From Hyphobacterium sp. CCMP332 (lineage in GTDB: Bacteria > Bacteroidota > Bacteroidia > Cytophagales > CCMP332): DNA of 64,000 nt. Numbering within the stretch: position 1 is the first letter of the stretch; each line of letters begins with the position of its first letter. Position numbers and translations under genes: made by a program. Below are positions 1 to 8,755 of this stretch, one piece after another. The stretch covers positions 2,892,001 to 2,956,000 of the forward strand of contig CP058647.1 of assembly GCA_014323545.1 (NCBI GenBank), given 5' to 3'. The notes below the pieces were generated by a model. The model worked only from the letters and a program-made list of their open reading frames with translations. It was not told the DNA's origin and made no database searches.

Positions 1-1838
1 AAAGGGAATTACAGAAAGCGGCATGTTGTAACCTGAGTGAAAGTTTTGAAACCAATCCGAGCATTGATGTTTCATTTTCCGATGCAATTACCGGTACACG
101 TCAAATTCAAATGCTCGGACTTTCCGGTCCCAATATTCTTATTACCAGAGAAATGATTCCCGATCTCAGGGGAATCGGTGCTGTCAATGGATTGCAGTTT
201 TACCCCGGCACCTGGATTCAAAGTATGCAGATAAGCAAGGGAAGTGGATCTGTTGTAAATGGTTTTGAAAGTGTTGTGGGACAAATCAACATTGAACTCA
301 AAAAAGCTGAATCTGGCAAAAAGGCCATGATGAATGTTTATGGCAATGCAGGCTCGGCCATGGAATTCAATGGAGATGTCAGGTCTGATATTAGCAAGAG
401 GGTAAGTACGGCATCCATGATTCAATTGCGAAATCTATCAATCGAAAATGATAATAATTCCGATGGCTTTCGCGACATGCCCCTTTCAAATAAACTGATT
501 GCTTTAAACCGCTGGAAGTTTGATTGGGGTAAGGGATATTTTAGCCAGGTAGGTGTCAGAGCATTATTCGTTGATAATGAAGGTGGACAATTATCCGGAA
601 AGATCAATGAAAACCACGGAGTATGGCGACTGAATCATATGACACAAAGAATGGATGTATGGGCAAAAACTGGAAAAATATGGCAAGGAAAACCATGGAG
701 GAGTACCGGTATTCAATTGAATGGAACCTTCCACGAACAAAATTCTAATTATGGAATGAGAACCTACGATGCCCGACAGAGAAGTCTTTATTTCAATTGG
801 ATTTATCAATCAATTATTTCCAATACCGCTCATGTGGTAAAAATGGGACTGAGTTATCAGCAGGATAATTTTAATGAACAAGTCGATTCAATAGATTTTT
901 TGAGAGATGAATATGTGCCGGGTCTTTTTACAGAGTATACTTTTTTGCCAAATGATCGTTTTACGTTGGTAGTTGGACTTCGAGCGGATCACCATAATTC
1001 ATACGGTACTTTTTTAACGCCAAGACTGCATTTACGGTATGGCATTTTTGAAAAAACCACTATTAAACTATCCGCTGGAAGATCATTACGCACGGCTAGT
1101 ATTTTTGCAGAAAACCAACAAATTTTTGCTTCGGCTCGCGATATCAGAGTATTTTCTCAAAATGAATCAAGTCCCTATGGCCTTGATGCAGAAGTATCCT
1201 GGAACTATGGAATAAATCTGATTCAAAAATTTGAACTGGATTACAGAGAAGGCGCATTGATTCTTGATTTGTATCGTACAGATTTTGAGAATCAAATTGT
1301 AGTAGATTACGATCGAAGTCCACAGCAGGTATTATTTTATAATTTGAATGGGCGTTCTTATTCGAACAGTATTCAGGCCCAATTGGATTACGAATTGATC
1401 AACCGGCTGGACATGCGCCTGGCCTATCGCTGGTACGATGTAAAAACGCAATATCATTTTGACATTCTTCAAAAACCCTTGATTTCTCAACACAGGGCAT
1501 TTATCAATCTTGAATACAAAACAAGGAATTACTGGAGTTTTGATTGGACCCTCAACTGGAATGGAAGCAAGCGTTTGCCTTCAACCCAAAGTAATCCTGA
1601 ATCATTCAGGCTAAGAGCGAATTCACCAGATTTTTACTTAATGAATGCTCAAATTACCAAAACCTTTAACGAACGTTTCGACATTTATTTAGGATCTGAA
1701 AATATTTTAAATTTCCGTCAGTCGAACCCGATTATTTCTGCTGATGACCCTTATGGAGAATATTTTGATGCTTCCTTAGTTTGGGCACCTGTATTTGGGC
1801 GAATGGTATATTTGGGCGCTAGATTGAAATGGTTATAA
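1..1838 (+). CDS. TonB-dependent outer-membrane receptor, 5' truncated by window edge
   Basis: The open frame is already running at position 3, well before the first ATG at 111, so the gene starts outside the window. The visible part begins inside the plug domain (Lys-Ala-Ala-Cys-Cys then Asn-Leu-Ser-Glu-Ser-Phe-Glu) and carries the typical plug ending (SGSVVNGFESVVGQINIEL, about residues 83-101 of the visible part). A long stretch of alternating beta strands follows, as expected for a 22-stranded barrel, ending in an aromatic-rich C-terminus. The Cys-Cys plug motif reminds me of Bacteroidota receptors found beside heavy-metal-associated proteins, so copper or another metal is a possible substrate; this is recollection, not proof. 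It ends 24 bp from the convergent phosphatase gene. Confidence 0.88.
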   Translation, partial: RELQKAACCNLSESFETNPSIDVSFSDAITGTRQIQMLGLSGPNILITREMIPDLRGIGAVNGLQFYPGTWIQSMQISKGSGSVVNGFESVVGQINIELKKAESGKKAMMNVYGNAGSAMEFNGDVRSDISKRVSTASMIQLRNLSIENDNNSDGFRDMPLSNKLIALNRWKFDWGKGYFSQVGVRALFVDNEGGQLSGKINENHGVWRLNHMTQRMDVWAKTGKIWQGKPWRSTGIQLNGTFHEQNSNYGMRTYDARQRSLYFNWIYQSIISNTAHVVKMGLSYQQDNFNEQVDSIDFLRDEYVPGLFTEYTFLPNDRFTLVVGLRADHHNSYGTFLTPRLHLRYGIFEKTTIKLSAGRSLRTASIFAENQQIFASARDIRVFSQNESSPYGLDAEVSWNYGINLIQKFELDYREGALILDLYRTDFENQIVVDYDRSPQQVLFYNLNGRSYSNSIQAQLDYELINRLDMRLAYRWYDVKTQYHFDILQKPLISQHRAFINLEYKTRNYWSFDWTLNWNGSKRLPSTQSNPESFRLRANSPDFYLMNAQITKTFNERFDIYLGSENILNFRQSNPIISADDPYGEYFDASLVWAPVFGRMVYLGARLKWL

Positions 1839-1862
1839 CTTGAATTAGGCCTTCGGGATTAA

Positions 1863-4085
1863 CTAAACTCTGACACCCAGTACACAAACATCATCCAGTT
1901 GATCTTGATTGCCTTTCCAATCATCAAATTCTTTGCTTAATACATTTTTCTGTTCGTGAATGTCGGATTCCACCAGATTCAAAACCAATTGTTTAAGTGG
2001 TTTATAACGGTATTTTTTATTTTTTGGTCCTCCAAACTGATCGGCAAAGCCATCGGACATTAAATAGAATAACTCACCTTTTTTAAATTTGATATGATGT
2101 TTGGTAAATGGCTTTTGATGACTTGAAAATCCAATCGGTTGTTTATCGCCTTTTATTTCGGCCAGTACAAATTGTTCGCTTTCCATTATTTCAATCGCCT
2201 CTGATCGCTTTTCCCGAATGATGTAAATAGGATTGTTGGCGCCGGCCCATTCTGCTTCCAAAGTATTTAGATTGAGAGCGATGAGCGAAATATCCATTCC
2301 ATCTTTGCTGTCTTCGATATCTTCTGACTGACTTAATTGATTGACAATTTTTTCCCTCAATTGATTTAATATCAAATCAGGGGTAATGTGAACCTCCGTA
2401 CTTATGATCTCATTTAGATAAGCAGTCCCTAACATCGTTAAAAATGCTCCTGGCACACCATGGCCTGTACAATCTGCCACAGCCAGATACCACCAGTTAT
2501 CCTGCTTCACGCTCCAGTAAAAATCACCGGAAACTATATCCCTTGGCCTGAAAAAGACGAAATGTTCCGGAAGTACGGGCGCTACGGTTTCTTCTTCTTT
2601 TAATAATGCATTTTGAATTCTGCTGGCATATCGAATGGATGAAAGTATTTCAAGGTTCTTCTTTTCAATGATCATTTTCTGATCTTCAATTTCCCGCCTC
2701 TGTTTTCTTGAAAGCCTCAAGGCACGATAAATAAAAAATGATACGACTATTACTATAAAAATGATGGCGCTGAGAAACAATTGTCCCATCCTTTGTCTTT
2801 TTAATTCCTCCTGATCTAGGGCCAATTGTTTTTGATATTCAGCATCTTGCAAAGCCTGCTTTTTTTCATATTCGTATTTTGCTTCCTGGCGGCCTATTTC
2901 CTGTTGTTTTTCCTGTGAAAAAATACTGTCTTTCAGATTGGTATATAATTCGTGATAGACCAAAGCGCTGTCGTATTTCTTAATGGATTTGTATGTGTCA
3001 TACAAATGATTGTAATGGTACAATTGATTTTGCTTCGCGCCGATTTCCTGAGACATCTTAAGTGCCTGCAAAAAAGCATTAATCGCTTTGCGGTATTCCT
3101 GATTAGTAAAATAGATAGCTCCAAGAGTGCTATAGGATTGCATAATATTGTAGGGACTGTTTATTTGTCTGGCTATTTTTATGCCTTTTTTCAGGTAGTA
3201 TTTGGCTGAATCCTGAAGACTGTTTTTTACATCATCAATATTGGCATATTGATATAAATCGTGAAATGTATTAAGAGAATCAAGGGGAAAGCTATAAAGA
3301 TGATTTAAGATTTCGGCAATGTTTTGGTAGATAATGCTAAGCCCGTTATAGTCTTTGTATTGTAATTTGTATTCGGCCGATTTCTTAAAAAAATACAGGG
3401 ATTTGGTAAATTTTCCCTGGTTGGCGTAAATCCCACCAATATTGGTATAGCCGTAGGATAAACTCTTAATATCATTGAGCTTTTTAAAAATATGTATGGC
3501 ACGCTCATAATAATGTAAGGCAGTATCAAATTCCTGCTGATAATAATAAATGATTCCAATATTGGTCAGGGCGCCACCGATGCGTTGATCATCATTCAAT
3601 TTTTCCAATACTTTTAAGCCTTCGTGCAACAATTCCAACGCTTTTGAATAATCCGAACGCTCTGAGTAAACATTACTTTGATTTACCAAAACTGTACCCT
3701 TTAACGATTCCAGATCAAAGGAGTCGGCAATTTCAAGGGCCCGCTCAAAAAATGCAATAGAGGAATCGTATTGCGACTTTGCCAGGCCAATGGTACCCAT
3801 AATATTGTATGCTTTCCCACGGCCTTTGTGCCAGTTTATATTTTGAGATAAGGCAAGCGTTTTATCGGCGTAAATTTGAGATTCTTCTATTTCTCCAATG
3901 AATTTGTATTCATAGGCCAGGTCATGCAAATGATTTACCGTATTGCTGTCTTCTTGTGTTACATCCAAAATTTTAAGCAATGAATCGATGTTGGGATTGG
4001 ATTCTAATTCACTGATATTCTCTTGTCCAAATAAAGGCAGCAAAGGAAATAAAAGAAGCGTTGACAGAATTGCATTGAATCTCAT
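1863..4085 (-). CDS. TPR-repeat, membrane-anchored SpoIIE/PP2C-type serine phosphatase
   Basis: A 740-residue signalling protein. Residues 1-21 are a signal peptide. Residues about 50-375 hold tandem TPR units (repeated Ala/Tyr/Asn-rich pairs such as ALTNIGIIYYYQ). A Gln/Lys/Glu-rich coiled coil leads into one membrane helix at about 434-455, then a second short coiled coil. The C-terminus from about 500 is a SpoIIE-type PP2C domain with metal-binding aspartates in SGDFYW (about 519), VADCTGHGVPG and DGFADQFGG. In this architecture the TPR part is periplasmic and the phosphatase cytoplasmic, probably acting on an anti-sigma-antagonist-like or other phosphoprotein. No partner kinase or STAS protein is adjacent, so the substrate is unknown. 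Confidence 0.9.
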   Translation of the reverse strand: MRFNAILSTLLLFPLLPLFGQENISELESNPNIDSLLKILDVTQEDSNTVNHLHDLAYEYKFIGEIEESQIYADKTLALSQNINWHKGRGKAYNIMGTIGLAKSQYDSSIAFFERALEIADSFDLESLKGTVLVNQSNVYSERSDYSKALELLHEGLKVLEKLNDDQRIGGALTNIGIIYYYQQEFDTALHYYERAIHIFKKLNDIKSLSYGYTNIGGIYANQGKFTKSLYFFKKSAEYKLQYKDYNGLSIIYQNIAEILNHLYSFPLDSLNTFHDLYQYANIDDVKNSLQDSAKYYLKKGIKIARQINSPYNIMQSYSTLGAIYFTNQEYRKAINAFLQALKMSQEIGAKQNQLYHYNHLYDTYKSIKKYDSALVYHELYTNLKDSIFSQEKQQEIGRQEAKYEYEKKQALQDAEYQKQLALDQEELKRQRMGQLFLSAIIFIVIVVSFFIYRALRLSRKQRREIEDQKMIIEKKNLEILSSIRYASRIQNALLKEEETVAPVLPEHFVFFRPRDIVSGDFYWSVKQDNWWYLAVADCTGHGVPGAFLTMLGTAYLNEIISTEVHITPDLILNQLREKIVNQLSQSEDIEDSKDGMDISLIALNLNTLEAEWAGANNPIYIIREKRSEAIEIMESEQFVLAEIKGDKQPIGFSSHQKPFTKHHIKFKKGELFYLMSDGFADQFGGPKNKKYRYKPLKQLVLNLVESDIHEQKNVLSKEFDDWKGNQDQLDDVCVLGVRV

Positions 4086-4125
4086 ATACAGGCTTATGGA
4101 TTCAATTTATAAAAAGCATTCCTAT

Positions 4126-4680
4126 TTAAGAATTATTCATTGCCCTTTTAGCTTGAGCGATATGTCTTAATTCATGGTTTAACAGAAATAAAAAACAAAC
4201 CCCCAATCTCAATTTTAGCCAGGATAAAGCACTTTGTACTTTTATTTTGTTGATATCCAGGTCTTTAGAATTTTGAATAAAGCCCCTTAACTTTTCATGG
4301 AATTCAAAAAAACGATCAAACACCTCTTCTTTATTGAGATTATCCAATTTACCGGGTTCGAAAAAGTCAAACGTTTTCATCGGCATTTTTGCTTTTCCGT
4401 TTGATTTTAAACCGACTGAGCTGACCATTATATCTCCAAATAGTCCTGCTTTATATTTTTTTTGAGGGTTTTTAGGTACATCATTTAATGCCTTATTCAA
4501 ATTGGGAATATAGACCTGGTAGGTTTGATTTAAATGATCAATGCATTCCAATGCGCTCCACTTTTCAGCAGAGGGCTTTTTCTTGAGCAGATGAGCATCC
4601 AATTGCTGCCATTTTTTTAAAATGCTATTTACCTCTTCCCAGTTTTTTTCTAATTCGGAGAAATACAATTGGATTTCCAT
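4126..4680 (-). CDS. DinB-family protein
   Basis: A 184-residue protein matching the DinB/YfiT four-helix fold: an N-terminal helix with KPSAEKWSALECIDHLNQ, where the His is a usual metal ligand, and a C-terminal NHELRHIAQAKRA, which supplies the other histidines. Family members are metal-dependent, often thiol-transferase-like enzymes; the substrate cannot be read from sequence. It is transcribed in the same direction as the upstream Crp-like gene, 54 bp downstream of it, so it may share that transcript. No signal peptide; probably cytoplasmic. Confidence 0.8.
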   Translation of the reverse strand: MEIQLYFSELEKNWEEVNSILKKWQQLDAHLLKKKPSAEKWSALECIDHLNQTYQVYIPNLNKALNDVPKNPQKKYKAGLFGDIMVSSVGLKSNGKAKMPMKTFDFFEPGKLDNLNKEEVFDRFFEFHEKLRGFIQNSKDLDINKIKVQSALSWLKLRLGVCFLFLLNHELRHIAQAKRAMNNS

Positions 4681-4734
4681 TTTTATAATTTTTACAAATC
4701 AACAAATCACATTCAATATCTCTCTTGATCCAAA

Positions 4735-5322
4735 TCAAGAAATACGTTTGGCTCGCATCCGGCTAAATGTTTCAGGGCTCATGCCCAAATAGGAAGCGAG
4801 GTATTTTTGAGGAATTTGCAATAATGGTTTTGGAGCTCGTTTCATAAAGGCTTTAAAGCGCTCTTCGGCAGTGCAGCTTTGCATTTCTATTTCTCTTTTA
4901 ATCCGGCCAAAGAGAATGTCTTTTAAAAACTCAGAATACCATTGAAATAGCATTGGAATTTGTTCAAAACTACTTTGCCAGTCCTCATAATTGATTCTTA
5001 AAAAACTTGAAGGACTAATGCTTTCAACATAGAATTCAGACTTTTCCAGATACAGAAAAGATTGAAAATCACCGGAGAAACTTCCTTCAAAAGAAAAACC
5101 CAAAATATGTTCTTCGCCTTTCTTGTCAATAAAATATAATTTTTGCACACCCTGTATCACAAAATAGAAATAGGGGTCTATGGCACCGGCTTTTACCAAA
5201 AATTCACCCGATTGCATTGAAAAAGGCTGCCATTTATTCAGAAAATGAGCTAGTTCTATTTCATTTAGCTCAACAGACTTTTTAATTAAGTTGGCAAGTT
5301 TTTCCCTGGCATCATTCATCAA
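4735..5322 (-). CDS. Crp/Fnr-family transcriptional regulator
   Basis: 195 residues. Residues about 20-125 form a cyclic-nucleotide-binding-type jelly roll (GEFLVKAGAIDPYFYFVIQG is a typical stretch). The C-terminus has a helix-turn-helix ending (YLASYLGMSPETFSRMRAKR). No four-cysteine FNR iron-sulfur motif is visible, so it is probably not a classical oxygen-sensing FNR. The ATG overlaps the 3' end of the pirin gene by 11 bp, so the two are translationally coupled. The small size is typical of Bacteroidota Crp-like proteins that respond to unknown stress or electron-transport signals. The effector is unknown. Confidence 0.88.
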   Translation of the reverse strand: MMNDAREKLANLIKKSVELNEIELAHFLNKWQPFSMQSGEFLVKAGAIDPYFYFVIQGVQKLYFIDKKGEEHILGFSFEGSFSGDFQSFLYLEKSEFYVESISPSSFLRINYEDWQSSFEQIPMLFQWYSEFLKDILFGRIKREIEMQSCTAEERFKAFMKRAPKPLLQIPQKYLASYLGMSPETFSRMRAKRIS

Positions 5323-6193
5323 ATTCTTCTATTAAAACTCCCATTTTACCCATTTGATAATCTCGCATGGCCTGCATGATTTGGCTTTGAGTATTCATTA
5401 CAAATGGTCCATAAGTTTCCAATGGTTCGTTCAAAGGTTTGCCTGCCAGCAAAATGCCGCGAAAATCCGATTCGGTCTTTAGATGAATGGTATCTCCATC
5501 ATTTTTAAACCAAACAAGATTTTTTCCCTCAACAGGAAATTTCTTATTGAATTCTACAGCTCCATCCAATAGGTAAATAAATGAGTTATAACCATCGGGA
5601 ATTCTAAATAGGTATTCTTTATCTTTTTTAAAGTTTAAACGTAAAGCAATAATTTCCGAATTGCTCTGAACAGGGCCTTTTATGCCCTCGAATTCTCCTG
5701 AAACTACTCTTACCGATTTTCCCTCGGCACTTGAATCTGTCAATGGTGTTGAAGCTTCGTCCAGCGCCTGATAATTGGCAGGATTCATTTTTTTATCGGC
5801 CCTTACATTGATCCAGAGTTGAATTATTTCCTGGTACCCACCTTTTTCAATCAGAGCTTTGGACGGTCTTTCGCTATGAATTATTCCCTGACCCGCGTCG
5901 ACCCATTGGGTACCACCTTCCTTAATAATGCTGCTATTTCCAAGTGAATCTCTATGGTGAACATCGCCTTCAAAAATAAAAGTAACCGGGCTAAAGCCCC
6001 GATGTGGATGGGGGCCAATACCTACATCATTGGCTCTTCTATTTTGTGGCACTTTTACTCTGGCATGATGCAAAAGAAGAAAAGGATCTATTTGCTCTAC
6101 ATTTTGTGTAGGAATAGGCTGCAGTACGGGAAAGCCGCCCATATCTACAGGGTGTGCCGGAAGGATTTTGTGAATTAGCTTAAACTCTGCCAT
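5312..6193 (-). CDS. Pirin-family cupin protein
   Basis: 293 residues with two cupin halves. The N-terminal cupin holds the family's metal-binding signature: [13 protein letters not shown] around residues 62-74, and a second ligand pair in GIIHSERP around 103-110 (His and Glu). The C-terminal half ends with the usual pirin segment ([23 protein letters not shown]). Bacterial pirins bind Fe or Mn, and some are quercetinases or redox-sensitive regulators; the role here is open. It is the first gene of a pirin-crp pair, and it is divergent from the DUF255 gene with only 36 bp between start codons, which leaves both promoters in the same short spacer. Confidence 0.9.
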   Translation of the reverse strand: MAEFKLIHKILPAHPVDMGGFPVLQPIPTQNVEQIDPFLLLHHARVKVPQNRRANDVGIGPHPHRGFSPVTFIFEGDVHHRDSLGNSSIIKEGGTQWVDAGQGIIHSERPSKALIEKGGYQEIIQLWINVRADKKMNPANYQALDEASTPLTDSSAEGKSVRVVSGEFEGIKGPVQSNSEIIALRLNFKKDKEYLFRIPDGYNSFIYLLDGAVEFNKKFPVEGKNLVWFKNDGDTIHLKTESDFRGILLAGKPLNEPLETYGPFVMNTQSQIMQAMRDYQMGKMGVLIEEFDE

Positions 6194-6214
6194 AATTCTT
6201 TTTTTTATTTAAAC

Positions 6215-6224
6215 CTTTGCAAAG
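6215..6224. promoter_or_regulatory. CTTTGCAAAG palindrome shared by divergent promoters
   Basis: The 36-bp spacer between the pirin and DUF255 genes contains a perfect 10-bp palindrome. Read on either strand, it supplies the TTTG end of a -7-like element (AACCTTTG on plus, TGTCTTTG on minus, each one base off TAnnTTTG). Both genes could therefore start from opposed promoters that overlap in one site. The promoter reading is inference; the palindrome is seen directly. Confidence 0.5.
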
Positions 6225-6229
6225 ACAAA

Positions 6230-8365
6230 ATGATTTATTTCAAAAACAAAATGGACCTTTTAAAGATATCAAAAATCACTCTCAGGATATTTATCTTGCT
6301 GACCATTTTGTTTTCATGCGCTCAAAGTCAGGAAAAAATGCATACCAATAAACTTATCAATGAATCCAGTCCATATCTCTTACAACATGCCCATAATCCT
6401 GTGGATTGGTATCCCTGGGGAGAAGAGGCGTTGAAAAAAGCCAAAAGCGAAAATAAATTATTAATTATATCGATTGGCTATTCTTCCTGCCATTGGTGTC
6501 ATGTAATGGAGCATGAATCATTTGAAGATTCTGCAGTTGCTCAGCTGATGAATGAACATTTTGTATCCATTAAGGTGGATAGGGAAGAACGTCCTGACAT
6601 TGATCAGATTTATATGGAAGCGGCTCAATTGATATCAGGCAGTGGAGGTTGGCCACTGAATGCAATTGCCCTGCCCGATGGCAGACCCATTTTCGCTGGC
6701 ACTTATTTCCCAAAAACACAATGGATGCAACTCTTGCAAAATGTACAGAAATTTTACACTCAGGAGCCCGCGAAAGCATTGGAGCAAGCGCAGAAACTGA
6801 CAGAAGGTATTCGCATGGTTGAATCTAATCTCGATCCTTCACAAAGCGGGGATTATGAAAAGGAGGAATTGAGAAAAATTGTGGCAGCCTGGATGCCAAA
6901 AATGGATAATAAATGGGGTGGTCAGGATAAAGCACCAAAATTTCCAATGCCGGTAGGTTTGGATTTTTTATTGCAATATCAATACCTAGAAGGTGACCTG
7001 GAAGTACGTCAAATTTTGGAACTGAGCCTGGATAAAATGGCTATGGGAGGAATTTACGATGCCGTTGGCGGTGGTTTTGCCCGTTACAGCACCGACAGAT
7101 ACTGGAAAGTGCCCCATTTTGAAAAAATGCTTTACGATAATGCCCAATTGGTTTCATTATACAGCCAAGCCTATCAGGTGTTTAAAAAACCTTTATATAA
7201 AGAAGTGGTATACGAAAGTCTGGAATTTATTGAACGGGAAATGACTGGTGAGGCCGGACAATTTTATTCTGCCATTGATGCCGATAGCGAAGGGGAGGAA
7301 GGTAAATTCTATGTATGGAGTAAAGATGAATTTGAAGAAGTATTGGCTGCGGATAAAACTATTTTTAATAAAGTTTTTAACATCACTGATGCGGGAAACT
7401 GGGAGCATGGAAATAATGTATTGATTCGGGAAAAATCCTGGGAAGAACTGGCTAAAGACGAAAATCTGAGTCGCGAAGAATTGCTAAGTAAATGGGAAAA
7501 TGCCAAATCCAAACTTTTAGAGGTAAGAGATAAGAGAACCCGTCCCGGATTGGACGATAAAGCGCTCACATCCTGGAATGCTTTAATGATAGAGGGCTAT
7601 ATAGACGCCTACAAAGCATTTTCTGATCAAAATTTTTTAAATGCAGCAATTAGAAATGCCGAATTTCTGGATAAGCATATGCTCAGTGCAAATGGAAAAT
7701 TATTGAGAAACCATAAAGATGGAAAGTCAGTTATCAATGCTTTTCTCGATGATTACGCCTTGCTTTCTTCTGCCTACTTTTCTTTATACCAGGTAACTTT
7801 TGAAGTAAAGTGGTTGGAAAAATCAAAGCTTCTAACGGATTATGCAATAAAGAATTTCTCTGACTCCGGCAATGCGATGCTCTTTTATACTTCTTCTGAA
7901 GATCAGGCTTTAATTGCAAGAAAAAAGGAAGTGACAGACAATGTCATCCCGGCTTCGAATTCTGTAATGGCTCATAACCTTTTCAATTTGGCAAAAATGT
8001 ACGATGAAGAGTTCTACATGGAAAAAGCCGAAGAGATGTTATCTTTTGTCAGGGATGACCTTGAGAAATACGGATTGTATTATTCAAAATGGTCTGCACT
8101 TCTAATCAGATTTAATTATCCGGTCATTGAATTGGCCATTTCGGGAAAAAAATACAGTGAATACAGACAGAAAATTGATCTTAATTATTTGCCTTTGACC
8201 ATTAAAATGGGCTCGGCAAAAGAAAGTGAACTTCCTTTACTCAAAAACAAATATATAGCGGGGCAAACAACACTATTTGTTTGTAAAAACAAAGTATGTG
8301 ATCTGCCGGTAACCGAAGTGGAGAAGGCTTTACATCAGATAAGAGCTATCCGTCTTGATGAATAA
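6230..8365 (+). CDS. DUF255 thioredoxin-fold lipoprotein (YyaL / SPATA20 family)
   Basis: 711 residues. A lipobox (LLTILFSC, Cys at 30) suggests a lipoprotein. The N-terminal thioredoxin-like domain has the family hallmark [12 protein letters not shown] and the redox-type motif SSCHWCHVM (Cys87 and Cys90). The remainder is an alpha/alpha toroid-like region similar to N-acylglucosamine epimerases ([17 protein letters not shown]). The molecular function of this widespread family is not established. An ATG at 6251 would give a shorter, equally good lipoprotein signal; 6230 lies only 10 bp after the -7-like element, so the later start is possible. Confidence 0.9.
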   Translation: MIYFKNKMDLLKISKITLRIFILLTILFSCAQSQEKMHTNKLINESSPYLLQHAHNPVDWYPWGEEALKKAKSENKLLIISIGYSSCHWCHVMEHESFEDSAVAQLMNEHFVSIKVDREERPDIDQIYMEAAQLISGSGGWPLNAIALPDGRPIFAGTYFPKTQWMQLLQNVQKFYTQEPAKALEQAQKLTEGIRMVESNLDPSQSGDYEKEELRKIVAAWMPKMDNKWGGQDKAPKFPMPVGLDFLLQYQYLEGDLEVRQILELSLDKMAMGGIYDAVGGGFARYSTDRYWKVPHFEKMLYDNAQLVSLYSQAYQVFKKPLYKEVVYESLEFIEREMTGEAGQFYSAIDADSEGEEGKFYVWSKDEFEEVLAADKTIFNKVFNITDAGNWEHGNNVLIREKSWEELAKDENLSREELLSKWENAKSKLLEVRDKRTRPGLDDKALTSWNALMIEGYIDAYKAFSDQNFLNAAIRNAEFLDKHMLSANGKLLRNHKDGKSVINAFLDDYALLSSAYFSLYQVTFEVKWLEKSKLLTDYAIKNFSDSGNAMLFYTSSEDQALIARKKEVTDNVIPASNSVMAHNLFNLAKMYDEEFYMEKAEEMLSFVRDDLEKYGLYYSKWSALLIRFNYPVIELAISGKKYSEYRQKIDLNYLPLTIKMGSAKESELPLLKNKYIAGQTTLFVCKNKVCDLPVTEVEKALHQIRAIRLDE

Positions 8366-8755
8366 TTAAAGTACCGATTCATCCAGAGGTTCCCAAAGCT
8401 CTATTTTAACACCGTCCGGATCCATGATCCAGCCAAATTTGCCGTATTCATAGGTTTCCATTTCACCTACGATTTGTACGCCTTCTTTTTTGAGTGCCTC
8501 AAGAAGTTTTTCCAAATTATCTACCCTGTAATTGATCATAAAATCTTTTTTTGAGGGATTCATGTATTCGGTATTTTTATCAAAAGGCCCCCATTCTGTC
8601 CGCCCCTTTTTATCGGGTTCATCAGCATGACGCCAGTGAAAAGTAGCGCCGTATTGATTCGTATTTAATCCCAGGTGTTTTTTATACCATTCTTTTGATT
8701 TATCGGGATCCTCAGATTTAAAAAATATCCCGCCGAGTCCTGTTACCCTTTTCAT
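8366..8755 (-). CDS. VOC-superfamily (glyoxalase/bleomycin-resistance fold) protein
   Basis: 129 residues with one VOC unit: GGIFFKSEDPDKSKEWYKKHLG at the start and the closing YGKFGWIMDPDGVKIELWEP, where the last Glu is the usual metal ligand. Proteins of this size with WGPF and MINY segments are common in Bacteroidota, and their substrates are unknown. The gene directly follows the S9 peptidase gene (stop and start are abutted at 8755/8756), so the two probably form an operon. It converges on the DUF255 gene with no spacer at all. Confidence 0.88.
   Translation of the reverse strand: MKRVTGLGGIFFKSEDPDKSKEWYKKHLGLNTNQYGATFHWRHADEPDKKGRTEWGPFDKNTEYMNPSKKDFMINYRVDNLEKLLEALKKEGVQIVGEMETYEYGKFGWIMDPDGVKIELWEPLDESVL

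Noticed and set aside
5954-6178. 74-codon plus-strand ORF inside pirin
   Set aside because: Entirely covered by the pirin gene, whose metal-binding motifs lie on the opposite strand.
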